DNA from: Streptomyces sp. NBC_00525
Lineage (GTDB): Bacteria > Actinomycetota > Actinomycetes > Streptomycetales > Streptomycetaceae
DNA: 64,000 bases
Assembly (NCBI RefSeq): GCF_036346595.1
Contig: NZ_CP107834.1
Location: forward strand, 6,572,001 to 6,636,000
Direction: 5' to 3'
A program made the position numbers and the translations under genes. Under the pieces are notes generated by a model that was not told where the DNA came from, ran no database searches, and saw nothing but the letters and a program-made list of their open reading frames with translations. This document shows positions 52,668 to 60,895 of the stretch, piece by piece (the first letter of the stretch is position 1; every line of letters starts with the position of its first letter).

Positions 52668-52793
52668 TCAGCAGTCCCGGACGCCCTCTTTGTGCGGCCG
52701 GCCGCAGTCTTCGCAGTAACCCATCTCGCGGAGTATCTGTTCGATACGGTCGATCGACGCGAGGATGAGTTGATAGGCGTCTGTCGGCATCAT
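52668..52793 (-). CDS. Small zinc-knuckle-like phage protein (41 aa)
   Basis: MMPTDAYQLILASIDRIEQI begins a 41-residue protein with CEDCGRPH and a terminal Cys, a C2HC pattern that could hold zinc. The ATG at 52793 overlaps the stop of the upstream gene (ATGATG). The function is unknown. Confidence 0.55.
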   Translation of the reverse strand: MMPTDAYQLILASIDRIEQILREMGYCEDCGRPHKEGVRDC

Positions 52794-52999
52794 CCGCCCC
52801 TATGGTTGTTCAGCATCGCGTAATGGGGAGAAGAGTCGCGGACGACAGCCACGCCGTTATAGGCGAAGACCTGGTGATTCTCTTGTCCCTGGGCGAAGAC
52901 CTCGATGTTGCCGTACTTGGCGCGGATCGTCCGGAGCTTGATTATTAGCTGGTCGATGGTCAGCGAAATCGGCTCGAACACTTCGTCGTCATCGATCAC
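52790..52999 (-). CDS. Hypothetical phage protein (69 aa)
   Basis: A GTG at 52999 overlapping the J-like gene's TGA opens a 69-residue frame: an acidic start (MIDDDEVFEP) followed by a mixed alpha/beta stretch (TIDQLIIKLRTIRAKYGNIEV). It resembles small actinophage proteins found in early operons, but I cannot name a family. Confidence 0.6.
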   Translation of the reverse strand: MIDDDEVFEPISLTIDQLIIKLRTIRAKYGNIEVFAQGQENHQVFAYNGVAVVRDSSPHYAMLNNHRGG

Positions 53000-53445
53000 C
53001 TGGACAACTCCTTGACCCTGTCGCGGGCGGCGTTCAGCGCTTTCGTGGGCTCGCTGCCGGACTCGCCAGCGCGGTCGGGGTGCAGGACCCGCAAGAGGGC
53101 GTTGTAGGCGGCCGTGTGCAGCTCCAGAGGGAGCGCCCGGAACATCGCCTCCGCCCAGTCAGGGACGGGGCTCTCGGGGGCGCTGGGCGGCGCCGTCCGC
53201 CAGATGATTTCCTGGGGGTCGTAAACCGCGACCACGTGCCCGCCCTTGCGCAGGGACATCAACAACAGGTCAGCGGCCAGAGGGGACTTGATACGCCACA
53301 GCTTCGAATCCGGCAGCCACTCACGGTCGTTGGAGTCGAGCAACTTGATCGCATGGACCACGTCGCGGTCGTAGGGGAAGTGAACGAGGACGCTCGGCCA
53401 GCCGGTACGAGGATCACGCCCGGCGAACATCGTTACCGCCGTCAT
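52996..53445 (-). CDS. Phage protein with C-terminal J-domain-like segment
   Basis: This 149-residue protein has an N-terminal alpha/beta part (GWPSVLVHFPYDRDVVHAIK) and a C-terminal 45-residue stretch that looks like DnaJ helices II-III around an HPD motif (AYNALLRVLHPDRAGESG, then LNAARDRVKE). The HPD is what activates Hsp70 ATPase. It may recruit the host chaperone for replication, or it may be a decayed fold used for something else. Start and stop overlap both neighbours. Confidence 0.6.
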   Translation of the reverse strand: MTAVTMFAGRDPRTGWPSVLVHFPYDRDVVHAIKLLDSNDREWLPDSKLWRIKSPLAADLLLMSLRKGGHVVAVYDPQEIIWRTAPPSAPESPVPDWAEAMFRALPLELHTAAYNALLRVLHPDRAGESGSEPTKALNAARDRVKELSR

Positions 53446-53576
53446 CGTCGCCCGTCCTTGCTACGGAGGGGGCAGGAGTCGTCGTGTTTATAGACGATCG
53501 CGAAGTTGTCGCACGTAGGGCAGTGGTAGTGAGGTCGGTTGTTGTCCTCACACTTAGGGTTCTGACACTTGCGCAT
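53442..53576 (-). CDS. Small zinc-ribbon-like phage protein (44 aa)
   Basis: MRKCQNPKCEDNNRPHYHCP begins a 44-residue protein with Cys4, Cys9, a CPTC pair and a later Cys, a likely zinc ribbon. It heads the leftward chain. No ribosome site precedes the ATG, and a TATCCA hexamer lies six bases before it, so the transcript may be leaderless. Confidence 0.55.
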   Translation of the reverse strand: MRKCQNPKCEDNNRPHYHCPTCDNFAIVYKHDDSCPLRSKDGRR

Positions 53577-53665
53577 TTTCTGTGGATACCACTCTTCTCA
53601 CGGCCTAGAGGGCGGGTGTGTTGGTCGCTGCCGTGCGGCTAACCCCTCGTGAAAACGGATGAGTT

Positions 53666-53696
53666 GGGGGCGGCCGTGGTCCGGCCGGCCGTCCCC
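53666..53696 (-). terminator. Terminator after RHH gene
   Basis: GGGGGCGGCCG (53666-53676) pairs with CGGCCGTCCCC (53686-53696), 11 bp with one G-T pair, directly beyond the stop of the leftward ribbon-helix-helix gene. Confidence 0.7.
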
Positions 53697-53703
53697 GGTC
53701 CTG

Positions 53704-53883
53704 CTACTTCTCCAGGTAGTCGGCGAGCGCCCAACGGATGATGGTGCTCATGCTGACTTCCTGATCCTTCGCGACCTGCTCAAGGCGGTCTTTTACCTCT
53801 CCAGGGATCTTCAGGTTTATTGCGGTGTCATGGACCCTGGTTCGCTGAGGGATGCTCCGGAGAGCGTCGACGGAATTCGTCAT
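53704..53883 (-). CDS. Ribbon-helix-helix DNA-binding protein
   Basis: This 59-residue Arc/CopG-like protein has a beta-strand (TAINLKIPGEV) and two helices (KDRLEQVAKDQEVSMSTIIRWALADYL). It should bind DNA as a dimer. I chose the ATG at 53883 because AGAGGAAG precedes it. A promoter (TTGCGG, 18-base spacer, TAATTT at 53971-53942) lies upstream. It could be a second lysogeny or early-gene regulator. Confidence 0.7.
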   Translation of the reverse strand: MTNSVDALRSIPQRTRVHDTAINLKIPGEVKDRLEQVAKDQEVSMSTIIRWALADYLEK

Positions 53884-53941
53884 CGATCTTCCTCTTTCAC
53901 TTTCGGGTAATCCCCCTCGGGGTTTCGCCCTTCCATAATCG

Positions 53942-53971
53942 AAATTACCGTGCAGTCTTTTTTCACCGCAA
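53942..53971 (-). promoter_or_regulatory. Promoter of RHH gene
   Basis: On the minus strand TTGCGG (53971-53966) and TAATTT (53947-53942) are separated by 18 bases, about 60 bases before the RHH start. Confidence 0.45.
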
Positions 53972-54033
53972 TACCTCAATGTCCGTGACGTCTATCACAT
54001 TCCCTTGACGGGGTTGTCGGCGTGCGATAGAAG

Positions 54034-54073
54034 CCAGTCCCCCCGGCCGGAGAACGGTTGCCGGGGGGACTGG
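54034..54073 (-). terminator. Strong terminator after RecA-like ATPase gene
   Basis: A perfect 14-bp stem (54034-54047 with 54060-54073) with a 12-base loop lies 60 bases beyond the leftward ATPase gene. Confidence 0.85.
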
Positions 54074-54131
54074 ACGGGCCTCAGACGGGGGCTTCGACCT
54101 CCCCTCGGCCCGGTCTATGGGATGGGTACTC

Positions 54132-55472
54132 CTACGCCTTCAGCTCCCACTCTGCGGGGCCGTTGCCGTTGATCCGGGTCGATTTGCACATGTGCCGCGC
54201 GACCTTCTCCAGGGTGCGGCGTGAGTGCTTGGCCTTCTTCCCGTCCTCCACGGCCTCGGACTTGAGGACCCGGCCCCGGCTCATCAGGTACTCACGAAGC
54301 CAGTCCCGAGCGTCGGCGGCGCGGCCTCCGTCCCCCGTGTCGGCGATGATGTCGCCGACGGTCTTATCTGATCGCGTCATCTGACCGATACAGGAAGTCT
54401 CGATGTGTTCGCCATTGGTGGCGGTGTAGGCGAAGTCCTCGATCTCGTATTCCATCGACTCGATGCGGGACATTTTCGATAGGTTCGCCTTCTCCTGCGA
54501 CATGATGAAGCGGCCGGGGTTTTCGTCGTCCTCGGCGATGCCGATAGCGGAACGGCACACGTTGCCCTGTTCCGACGAACCCATGATTGCTTCGAGCAGC
54601 GAACCCGACTGGCCCTTACGAGTGTGAGCCAGGCCGACGACGGCAATACCGCATTCCGTCGCCATGCGCTGAATAGCTTCGAACACCTTCCGCATGTCGT
54701 TTTGATCGTTCCTCTTACCCGTCCCCAAGTTCGAGGACAGGGGATCGAACATGACGCAGACGGCGTTCTTCTCGCGTGCCATCTCAGCGAAGCGGTCGCA
54801 GTCACGTGACATATCGATCCGCTCGTCATCCGCCATGCGAACGATGTGGATGCGGCTCATATCGACACCGGCGGCGACGAATCGCGGCTTAACCGTTCGG
54901 GCGATGTCATCCTCGTTCGCCACGTACAGAACGTCGCGCGGCTCCATAAGGAACTTCCCCGGCAGTCGGCCAGTGGTTATATCGGCCGCGATCTTCGCCA
55001 GCATCGTTGATTTGCCGACGCCGCCCTTTCCCGCTATCAGCGTCACCTCGCCGACCGGGATGCGGTCCTTCCACACCCAATCCGTGTGCGCCTCGCTGAT
55101 CTCGTCCAGGCTGACGGAGACCAGACGACGCGAGGCGATGACCTCCTCCTCCAGCTTCGCTTCTGCCGCCCTGGACGCCTTCCTCCGGGCAAGCTCACGC
55201 TCCGCCGCCGCCTCCTCCGCCGCGCCCTGCTGGTCGGCCTGGAACTCGCCCGTCAGCCGACGAAGACCCACGGCGGTGACGAAGTCGGTGACGGCGTCGG
55301 CGGGGACGACGGTGTCGGCGAAGGTGTCTGGAGCCTCCAGGTGGGCCGCGTAGTCGACCAGGGCGTCCCAGGCCGCACGAGTCATCCCTGAGCGCTCCCA
55401 GGACGTGTCAGGGGCGGGCTGGGCGAAGGCGTCGGTGTCGGGTGACGGCTGACTGAACGGGGAGGCGTACAT
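54132..55472 (-). CDS. RepA/RecA-like AAA ATPase (phage replication)
   Basis: This 446-residue protein has a RecA-type ATPase core of the RepA/AAA_25 kind: Walker A AGKGGVGKST, Walker B VCVMFDPLSS and AVVGLAHTRKG. It has an acidic, coiled-coil-like stretch before it (EEAAAERELARRKASRAAEAKLEEE) and a C-terminal winged-helix-like segment. It probably acts as the replicative helicase or its loader. The ATG at 55472 follows GGAGA. The repeat-rich region immediately upstream is a natural candidate for its origin. Confidence 0.75.
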   Translation of the reverse strand: MYASPFSQPSPDTDAFAQPAPDTSWERSGMTRAAWDALVDYAAHLEAPDTFADTVVPADAVTDFVTAVGLRRLTGEFQADQQGAAEEAAAERELARRKASRAAEAKLEEEVIASRRLVSVSLDEISEAHTDWVWKDRIPVGEVTLIAGKGGVGKSTMLAKIAADITTGRLPGKFLMEPRDVLYVANEDDIARTVKPRFVAAGVDMSRIHIVRMADDERIDMSRDCDRFAEMAREKNAVCVMFDPLSSNLGTGKRNDQNDMRKVFEAIQRMATECGIAVVGLAHTRKGQSGSLLEAIMGSSEQGNVCRSAIGIAEDDENPGRFIMSQEKANLSKMSRIESMEYEIEDFAYTATNGEHIETSCIGQMTRSDKTVGDIIADTGDGGRAADARDWLREYLMSRGRVLKSEAVEDGKKAKHSRRTLEKVARHMCKSTRINGNGPAEWELKA

Positions 55473-55591
55473 AGGGCGTTCTCCAAACGCGCGGGACGGG
55501 CCTGTCGAAGGGGCCACGTCCAGGGGGCTAGTGATCAGCTCCGGCGCGCGGGATGCGCCGTATGCAGTTATGAGGCGGGGAGAGGGCGACC

Positions 55592-55620
55592 CCTGTATCA
55601 GGCCGGAGTTCCCCTGTCAA
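55592..55620 (-). promoter_or_regulatory. Candidate promoter of RecA-like ATPase gene
   Basis: On the minus strand a perfect TTGACA (55620-55615) is followed after 17 bases by TACAGG (55597-55592), about 120 bases before the ATPase start. Confidence 0.45.
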
Positions 55621-55768
55621 ATAAGGTACGCCCAGGGGGTATGAGGAGGCAATACCTGGAAGTGGTGATGTCGATCACAGCCTGCCGGGAGTCTTGACGT
55701 CCAGTGCCGGGTTCGCTAAGGGCGGCGAGCGGCCTTGGGTTCGGTGACCCTCCGCAGTGAGCCCCGCC

Positions 55769-56000
55769 CCGTCTCGCCCAGGTTCCAGCGCCCAGACGGC
55801 GAGACGGCGGCGAGACGGATTCGACCCTCCTCTTAGACGCATTTGGCGAGACGGCGAGACAGAACTAAGAAGAGTAGTAGTAGTAGTTTGACCTGGTCTT
55901 TGTCACTCTCCGCGTTCCGCACCCGACTCGCCAAACCGGTCGGCGAGACGGACGTCGGCGAGACGGATTCGGGTTGGTCTCGCCGTCTCGCCGTCTCGCC
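55769..56000. repeat. GGCGAGACGG iteron-like array
   Basis: The 10-mer GGCGAGACGG occurs at 55798, 55809, 55845, 55942 and 55957, with a one-mismatch copy at 55853. Its complement occurs at 55769, 55983 and 55991, with a partial copy at 55976. Some copies overlap with an 8-base step. An (AGT)5 run sits between them (55873-55887). No credible gene covers 55473-56437. I read this as a phage replication origin or regulatory region. Confidence 0.65.
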
Positions 56001-56113
56001 AGAATCTGGCCGCCGGAACCCGAAACGGTCACCCTGCGCAACGCCCCTGGGCGACGAAGATCCATACGCACCCCTGCGTAACGATCACTGGGCGACGACC
56101 GGCACCCCTGGGT

Positions 56114-56147
56114 GATGACGTACGCGATGACGTACCGGATGACGTAC
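56114..56147. repeat. Three tandem GATGACGTAC repeats
   Basis: GATGACGTAC is repeated three times with a strict 12-base period (56114, 56126, 56138). The flanks share CACCCCTGG-type boxes, with CCGGCACCCCTGG at both ends (about 56099 and 56149) and related CCCCTGGGCGAC copies near 56045 and 56207. Regular spacing near one helical turn suggests protein-binding iterons. Confidence 0.65.
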
Positions 56148-56370
56148 ACCGGCACCCCTGGACGTCGCCGACAGCCCCGGCCGTCGCCCACCAGACGGCC
56201 CCGCATCCCCTGGGCGACCTCCGCGACGCCGACACCCCGCCACGGCCCGCAGACGGCCGCACAGGCGACGCCGACGCCCGACCCCGTCGCCTGTGAGCGA
56301 CGACACGAAATGCCCCCTGGTGGGCGGTGGCTATTCGGGCGGAAAATGGAAGGACAAGCGAATAACGACT

Positions 56371-56400
56371 ACCCCCGGCCCTTGATTGGCGACCGGGGGT
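56371..56400 (+). terminator. Intrinsic terminator ahead of late operon
   Basis: ACCCCCGG (56371-56378) pairs with CCGGGGGT (56393-56400), followed by TTTCT. It points rightward and sits 37 bases before the first late gene. Confidence 0.65.
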
Positions 56401-56437
56401 TTCTGCTGCCCAGGCTGGGCGAAAGGGGCGGCGGCCT

Positions 56438-56806
56438 ATGTCGGTCGACGAAGTCTTCCTATGGCTGGGCGTCGTCGCCGGTGGACTGGTCAGTCTCGGC
56501 GTGATCTGGACGAAGGGTGTGCGGCCGTTGTGGCGGTTCCTTCGCCGCGTCGAGGCAGTCCACGAACTCATCATTGACGAGTTGCCTGCGTTCATGCGAG
56601 ACACGCGTGAATGGCAAGCGGCCAAAGACCCCGTCTTGAAGCAGCTTCAACCCAACTCCGGTAGTTCCATGTTCGACCGTGTGATGCGTACTGAGGAACT
56701 TCTCCAGGATCACGTTAGTAACAAGGCGATCCACGCACCCACTTATAGCCCGATGATGCGGCCGCCGGCCGTCGAATCCAGGGGTGACCGTGGGCAAAAG
56801 GACTGA
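56438..56806 (+). CDS. DUF2746-type phage membrane protein
   Basis: This 122-residue protein has one N-terminal transmembrane helix (VFLWLGVVAGGLVSLGVIW) and a charged helical tail. The arrangement matches small actinophage proteins of the DUF2746 kind found near terminase genes. The ATG at 56438 follows GGGGCGGCGG. The function is unknown. Its end overlaps the HNH gene. Confidence 0.6.
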   Translation: MSVDEVFLWLGVVAGGLVSLGVIWTKGVRPLWRFLRRVEAVHELIIDELPAFMRDTREWQAAKDPVLKQLQPNSGSSMFDRVMRTEELLQDHVSNKAIHAPTYSPMMRPPAVESRGDRGQKD

Positions 56807-57086
56807 CGTAACCAGCTACGAGTACCGACAGCTACGTGCGGCCGTACTGCTTGCATCAGATGTGTGCATCCTCTGCGGCCATGGTGATAGCGACGCTGTC
56901 GACCACGTCATCCCGGTAAGCCGTGGTGGTCCATCCATCGACATCAACAACCTAGCTCCCATCCATGGTGTGAAGGGCTGTCGAGTCTGCCTGCGTAAGT
57001 GCAACTCGGAGAAGAGCAACAAGCTCATGAGTGAACTTGAGCGCAACCCCACATCAAGGGACTGGTACAAGGCGCCCGGCAGCTGA
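56784..57086 (+). CDS. HNH endonuclease
   Basis: This 100-residue nuclease has CILCG, the HNH core VDHVIPVSRGGPSIDINNLAPIH and a second cysteine group (CRVCLRKC) that completes the zinc site. HNH proteins next to terminase genes are needed for cos-site cleavage and packaging in several HK97-like phages. I use the GTG at 56784; a GTG two codons later is possible. Confidence 0.85.
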   Translation: MTVGKRTDVTSYEYRQLRAAVLLASDVCILCGHGDSDAVDHVIPVSRGGPSIDINNLAPIHGVKGCRVCLRKCNSEKSNKLMSELERNPTSRDWYKAPGS

Positions 57087-57191
57087 CCCCGTTTCTTTAA
57101 AGACGGCTTGTTAGCAGCCCCACGCCCACCTTCTTTTTTTCTCTCCCTGGCCCGAAAGTTGCCGGGGCCGCCCCGACGAGGAGGACGTTTC

Positions 57192-57431
57192 GTGGGCAAA
57201 GTCGAGGCCGCAACGCAGCGGCTTATCAAGCAGATGGGCGAGTTGGCTGGACCCGAAGAGGCTCTGGGCGAACTCGCGCTAACAGTCGCTCACGCGATTG
57301 ACCACATCGGAGAGGACAAACGCCAGCTCCCGAATCTGTCGAAGGAACTTCGGTTGGCGCTCAAGCAACTTCAGGGTGACCACGCCGGAGGCGAAGACGA
57401 TGGATGGAGCGACCTGGCGTCCCCCGAGTGA
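57192..57431 (+). CDS. Putative small terminase subunit or terminase-associated protein
   Basis: This 79-residue helical protein begins at a GTG behind GAGGAGGA and overlaps the large terminase gene by 32 bases. Position between HNH and large terminase suggests a small-subunit role. However, it is short for one and lacks a clear helix-turn-helix, so the assignment rests on context only. Confidence 0.5.
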   Translation: MGKVEAATQRLIKQMGELAGPEEALGELALTVAHAIDHIGEDKRQLPNLSKELRLALKQLQGDHAGGEDDGWSDLASPE

Positions 57432-58938
57432 ATTCGAGCGGGACCTGAACGAACGTTACGGCCTCACCTGTCCCCCTCGTTGGGGCACTCCGCGCGATCC
57501 GTCTCGTAAGACCCTGGGCCCGAAGGTGGCGAGGGTTATGGAGGCGATGGGGTGTTCTCCGATGCCGTGGCAGCGCTACGTCCTGGACGTCGCTTTCGAG
57601 ATCGACCCGGACACGGGCAACCTCTTCTATCGGAAGGTCGGTCTGTCGGTTCCCCGTCAGCAGGGAAAGACGGAGTTGGTATTCACGGTAATGATCTTCC
57701 GCGCGATGGCCTGGGCGAATCAGCACGTGATCTATGCGGCGCAGACCCGCAACGACGCTCGTAAGCGCTGGGAGGATGAACTACTCGCCCGGCTGGAGCA
57801 GTCAACAAAGCTGCGCCCGACGATGTATCCCAGGAAGTCGAACGGCAATGAAGCCATCATCTTCCGGCGTACGAGGTCGCGCATCGGTATCACGGCGAAT
57901 ACGGAGAAGGCCGGGCACGGTCCGCCGCTCGACCTGGGCATGATCGATGAGGCTTTCGCTCACACAGACGATCGCCTCGAACAAGCGATGTCCCCCGCCA
58001 TGTCCACTCGTGACAACGCACAGATGTGGTGGGTTTCAGCGGGCGGCACGACGACGTCGGTGTTCCTGAATAAGAAGCGCCGACAGGGCCGGGAACTCAT
58101 CGAAAGGCAATACGCCTCCGGTGACTTCTCCGAGCGCATCGCGCACTTCGAGTGGTTCGCCGATGAGGACATGCCCAGGGACGCCGTGGAGACGTGGCGA
58201 GCGGTAATGCCAGCCCTCGGAATCACGGTCAAGGAAGGGACGGTCAGGGCAGAGCTGACTTCCCTGGACGACGCCGAGTTCGACCGGGCCTACCTGAATC
58301 GGACCCGCAAGCCGACTCCGCCGGACGACCCGAACGTCCCTAAGAAGGAGTGGACGGGATGCGTCGACAAGGAGTCACGGGCAACCGATCGACTCGCTTT
58401 CGGAATCGATGTCGCGCCCCTTCGTGACTACGCGTCCATATCGGTTGCGAGCCTCCGTGAGGACGGTCGGGTTCACCTCGAATTGGTCGACCGCCGGCCC
58501 GGAACTGACTGGATTGTTCCGGCGATTGTCCGACTTCGGGAGCTGTGGAACCCGGTGGCCATCGCGCTGGATTCCAAGAGCCCTGCTGGTTCCCTGCTGG
58601 ACGAACTCAAGGCGCGTGGCATCTGCGTACCCGAGAGGGCTGACGAGCCGCTGCACGGCGATCTGGCCATTCCGAAGGTGTACGAGGTGGCGTCGATGTG
58701 CGGGCAGATAGCCGACGCAATTCGGCAGGGCACGGCCGCGCACCTTGATCAGCCGCTTCTCACCGGGGCGATCAACGGCGCATCGACGCGGCCTCTTACC
58801 GACGCCTGGGCGTGGAATCGGCGCACGGCCTTGGTCGACATCAGCCCCCTGGTCGCTGTCACGCTCGCTCGCTGGGCGCTCATCGTCCGCGATTCAGCGA
58901 TTGAACCCGAATACGACCTACTCAATTCGTTCTACTAG
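57400..58938 (+). CDS. Large terminase subunit
   Basis: This 512-residue packaging motor has an N-terminal ATPase with a Walker A-like SVPRQQGKTE (near residue 85) and Walker B LGMIDEAF. It is followed by an RNase-H-like nuclease with Asp in FGIDVAPLRDY and AIALDSKSPAG. The ATG at 57400 has GGAGG nine bases upstream. The frame upstream of it is a shadow of the preceding gene. It belongs to the HK97/terminase_1 type. Confidence 0.9.
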   Translation: MDGATWRPPSEFERDLNERYGLTCPPRWGTPRDPSRKTLGPKVARVMEAMGCSPMPWQRYVLDVAFEIDPDTGNLFYRKVGLSVPRQQGKTELVFTVMIFRAMAWANQHVIYAAQTRNDARKRWEDELLARLEQSTKLRPTMYPRKSNGNEAIIFRRTRSRIGITANTEKAGHGPPLDLGMIDEAFAHTDDRLEQAMSPAMSTRDNAQMWWVSAGGTTTSVFLNKKRRQGRELIERQYASGDFSERIAHFEWFADEDMPRDAVETWRAVMPALGITVKEGTVRAELTSLDDAEFDRAYLNRTRKPTPPDDPNVPKKEWTGCVDKESRATDRLAFGIDVAPLRDYASISVASLREDGRVHLELVDRRPGTDWIVPAIVRLRELWNPVAIALDSKSPAGSLLDELKARGICVPERADEPLHGDLAIPKVYEVASMCGQIADAIRQGTAAHLDQPLLTGAINGASTRPLTDAWAWNRRTALVDISPLVAVTLARWALIVRDSAIEPEYDLLNSFY

Positions 58939-58954
58939 GAAGGAGGGTTCAGGC

Positions 58955-60124
58955 GTGGGTCTGTTCAACCGCAAGAACCGTCAGCCGGCCGTTGAAGAAC
59001 AGAGGTCAGTTACCTCGCTGCCGTGGGAAATGTACGGCCCTTCTTCATCGAACGTCACTCCCGAGAGTGCAGCTTCAATCGTTCCGGTGTTCGCCTCGAT
59101 GCGGATTCTGTCGGAGAACATAGCGACGCTGCCGATCGACGCATACCGAAACGTCGGAGGGAAGCTCACCCCGCAGAGCTACGTTCCTCCACTCTTCTAC
59201 TCACCCGCCGTTCGAGACAACATCGTTCAGTGGGTGAGTAAGTGTCTCGTTTCCCTGGCACTCCGCGGAAACGCATACGGGGTCATAACTCAGCGGGATC
59301 AACTCGGTTTCCCGACTCAGGTGGAATGGCTTCACCCGGACGATGTGCATGTCGATGAGTCGAGTTCCGTGAAGCCCGTCTACTACTACCAGGGACACCA
59401 GGTCGATACTTCCGACGTCGTCCACATTCCGTGGATTGTGATGCCGGGCCGCGTCGTCGGCATGTCCCCGGTTCAGGCGTTCGCGGCGACCATGGGTATC
59501 GGCCTTCATGCCACCGAGTACGGGAAGCGGTGGTTTGAGAACGGCGGGCTCCCCCCGGCCACGGTGAAGAACAACGCCAAGACGGTCGGCCCGGACGAAG
59601 CAACGGAAATCGGCGCTCGCATGGGGAAGTCCATACGCAGCGGCCGGCCGCTGGTTCTGGGTAAGGACTGGGATTTCGAAGCCATTCCGGTGAACCCGAA
59701 CGAGTCCCAGTTCATCGAAACCATGAAGCTCAACGCGACACAGATAGCTGCCATCTACGGCGTGCCCCCGACAGCGGTCGGCGGTGAACTCGGCGGGTCT
59801 CTTACGTACTCGACGGATGAGCAGCAGACCAACAGCCTGATCACGCTTACGCTGCGCCCGTGGATGATTCGGCTGGAAACGGCATTCTCCGCACTACTGT
59901 CCCCGAACGAGGAAGTTCGATTCAACCCGGACGCAATGATTCGCACCTCGATTCAGGACCGCTACGAAAACCACAACCTCGCCCTTGAAGGCGGCTGGAT
60001 GAACGTGGACGAAGTGCGGGCCAAGGAGAACCTTCCGCCGCTCCCGAACGGAGCGGGACAGGTGTACCGGATACCCGGCGCCGCCTCTGCAACTCCGAGC
60101 CCTGACGAGGGGGTTACTGAATGA
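58955..60124 (+). CDS. Phage portal protein, HK97 family
   Basis: This 389-residue portal subunit begins at a GTG behind AGGAAGGAGGG. Family landmarks are VPVFASMRILSENIATLPID, SLALRGNAYGVI, IPWIVMPGRVVGMSPV and LNATQIAAIYGVPP. Twelve copies would form the DNA channel at the capsid vertex. Its stop overlaps the protease start. Confidence 0.92.
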   Translation: MGLFNRKNRQPAVEEQRSVTSLPWEMYGPSSSNVTPESAASIVPVFASMRILSENIATLPIDAYRNVGGKLTPQSYVPPLFYSPAVRDNIVQWVSKCLVSLALRGNAYGVITQRDQLGFPTQVEWLHPDDVHVDESSSVKPVYYYQGHQVDTSDVVHIPWIVMPGRVVGMSPVQAFAATMGIGLHATEYGKRWFENGGLPPATVKNNAKTVGPDEATEIGARMGKSIRSGRPLVLGKDWDFEAIPVNPNESQFIETMKLNATQIAAIYGVPPTAVGGELGGSLTYSTDEQQTNSLITLTLRPWMIRLETAFSALLSPNEEVRFNPDAMIRTSIQDRYENHNLALEGGWMNVDEVRAKENLPPLPNGAGQVYRIPGAASATPSPDEGVTE

Positions 60125-60783
60125 CCGACATCGAACGGCGCTTCACTCGTCGGGCAACCGAAGTCCGCGCCGAAGACTCCCGGACCATCGGCGGCTATGC
60201 GGCCGTGTTCGGCAAGCGTTCCAACAACCTGGGCGGTTTCGTTGAGCTGGTCGACAACCGCGCCTTCAACAAGTCCAAGGGCGACGGTTGGCCGGACGTG
60301 ATCGCCCGGTGGAACCATGACGACGCATTCCTTCTCGGCACCACGCGAAGCGGCACGCTCCGCCTTGCAGTTGATGGCGAAGGTCTGCGCTACGACGTCG
60401 ATGTTCCCGAGACCCGCCAGGACGTTTACGAACTCGTTCAGCGTGGTGACATCGACAAGTCCTCTTTCGCCTTTCGGGTGATGGAAGACGACTGGGACTC
60501 AACCGAGGACGGGTTTCCGATCCGCACTCTTACGAAGGTTCAGCTTGTCGACGTGGCCCCGGTGAATACCCCGGCCTACCCCGACTCGTCTGCGGGTCTT
60601 CGCTCGCTGGCGCTCGCCAAGGACGCCGACCTGGAAGAGGTTCGCAAGCTGGCCGAAGAGGGGGAACTCTCCCGGCTGTTCAAGCGGACTGACCGACCGT
60701 CTCCGACTGCTGGCCCCGGTGGCGTCAGCGTCAAGCAGGCACGGATGGAACTTCTCAAGTTGAAGAACTCCCCGTACCTGTAG
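60121..60783 (+). CDS. HK97-family prohead protease
   Basis: This 220-residue U35-type maturation protease has the catalytic His in ARWNHDD (near residue 62) and Ser in DIDKSSFAF, with a beta-barrel core (FPIRTLTKVQLVDVAPVNTPAYPDS). It cleaves the N-terminal delta domain of the capsid protein during assembly. The ATG overlaps the portal stop. Confidence 0.9.
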   Translation: MTDIERRFTRRATEVRAEDSRTIGGYAAVFGKRSNNLGGFVELVDNRAFNKSKGDGWPDVIARWNHDDAFLLGTTRSGTLRLAVDGEGLRYDVDVPETRQDVYELVQRGDIDKSSFAFRVMEDDWDSTEDGFPIRTLTKVQLVDVAPVNTPAYPDSSAGLRSLALAKDADLEEVRKLAEEGELSRLFKRTDRPSPTAGPGGVSVKQARMELLKLKNSPYL

Positions 60784-60895
60784 TTCCACCGGGCAGGGCC
60801 AACCCCACCCATTAGCGCAGTCTGAATGCCGGTAGCCCTGAAGGCACCGCGCAGCAAAACAAGTTCATAAAATTTGAATATGGGGTACACGCAAA

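Noticed and set aside
55873..55887. (AGT)5 microsatellite as a phase-variable coding repeat
   Set aside because: It lies in no credible reading frame, so it is treated only as part of the non-coding repeat region.
55769..56147. CRISPR array
   Set aside because: The repeats are 10 bases long, in both orientations, partly overlapping and without unique spacers of constant length. No cas gene is present.
56112..56504. 130-codon frame through the repeat region
   Set aside because: The protein starts with repeat-derived MTY units and then low-complexity proline/arginine, crosses an intrinsic terminator and overlaps a well-supported gene.
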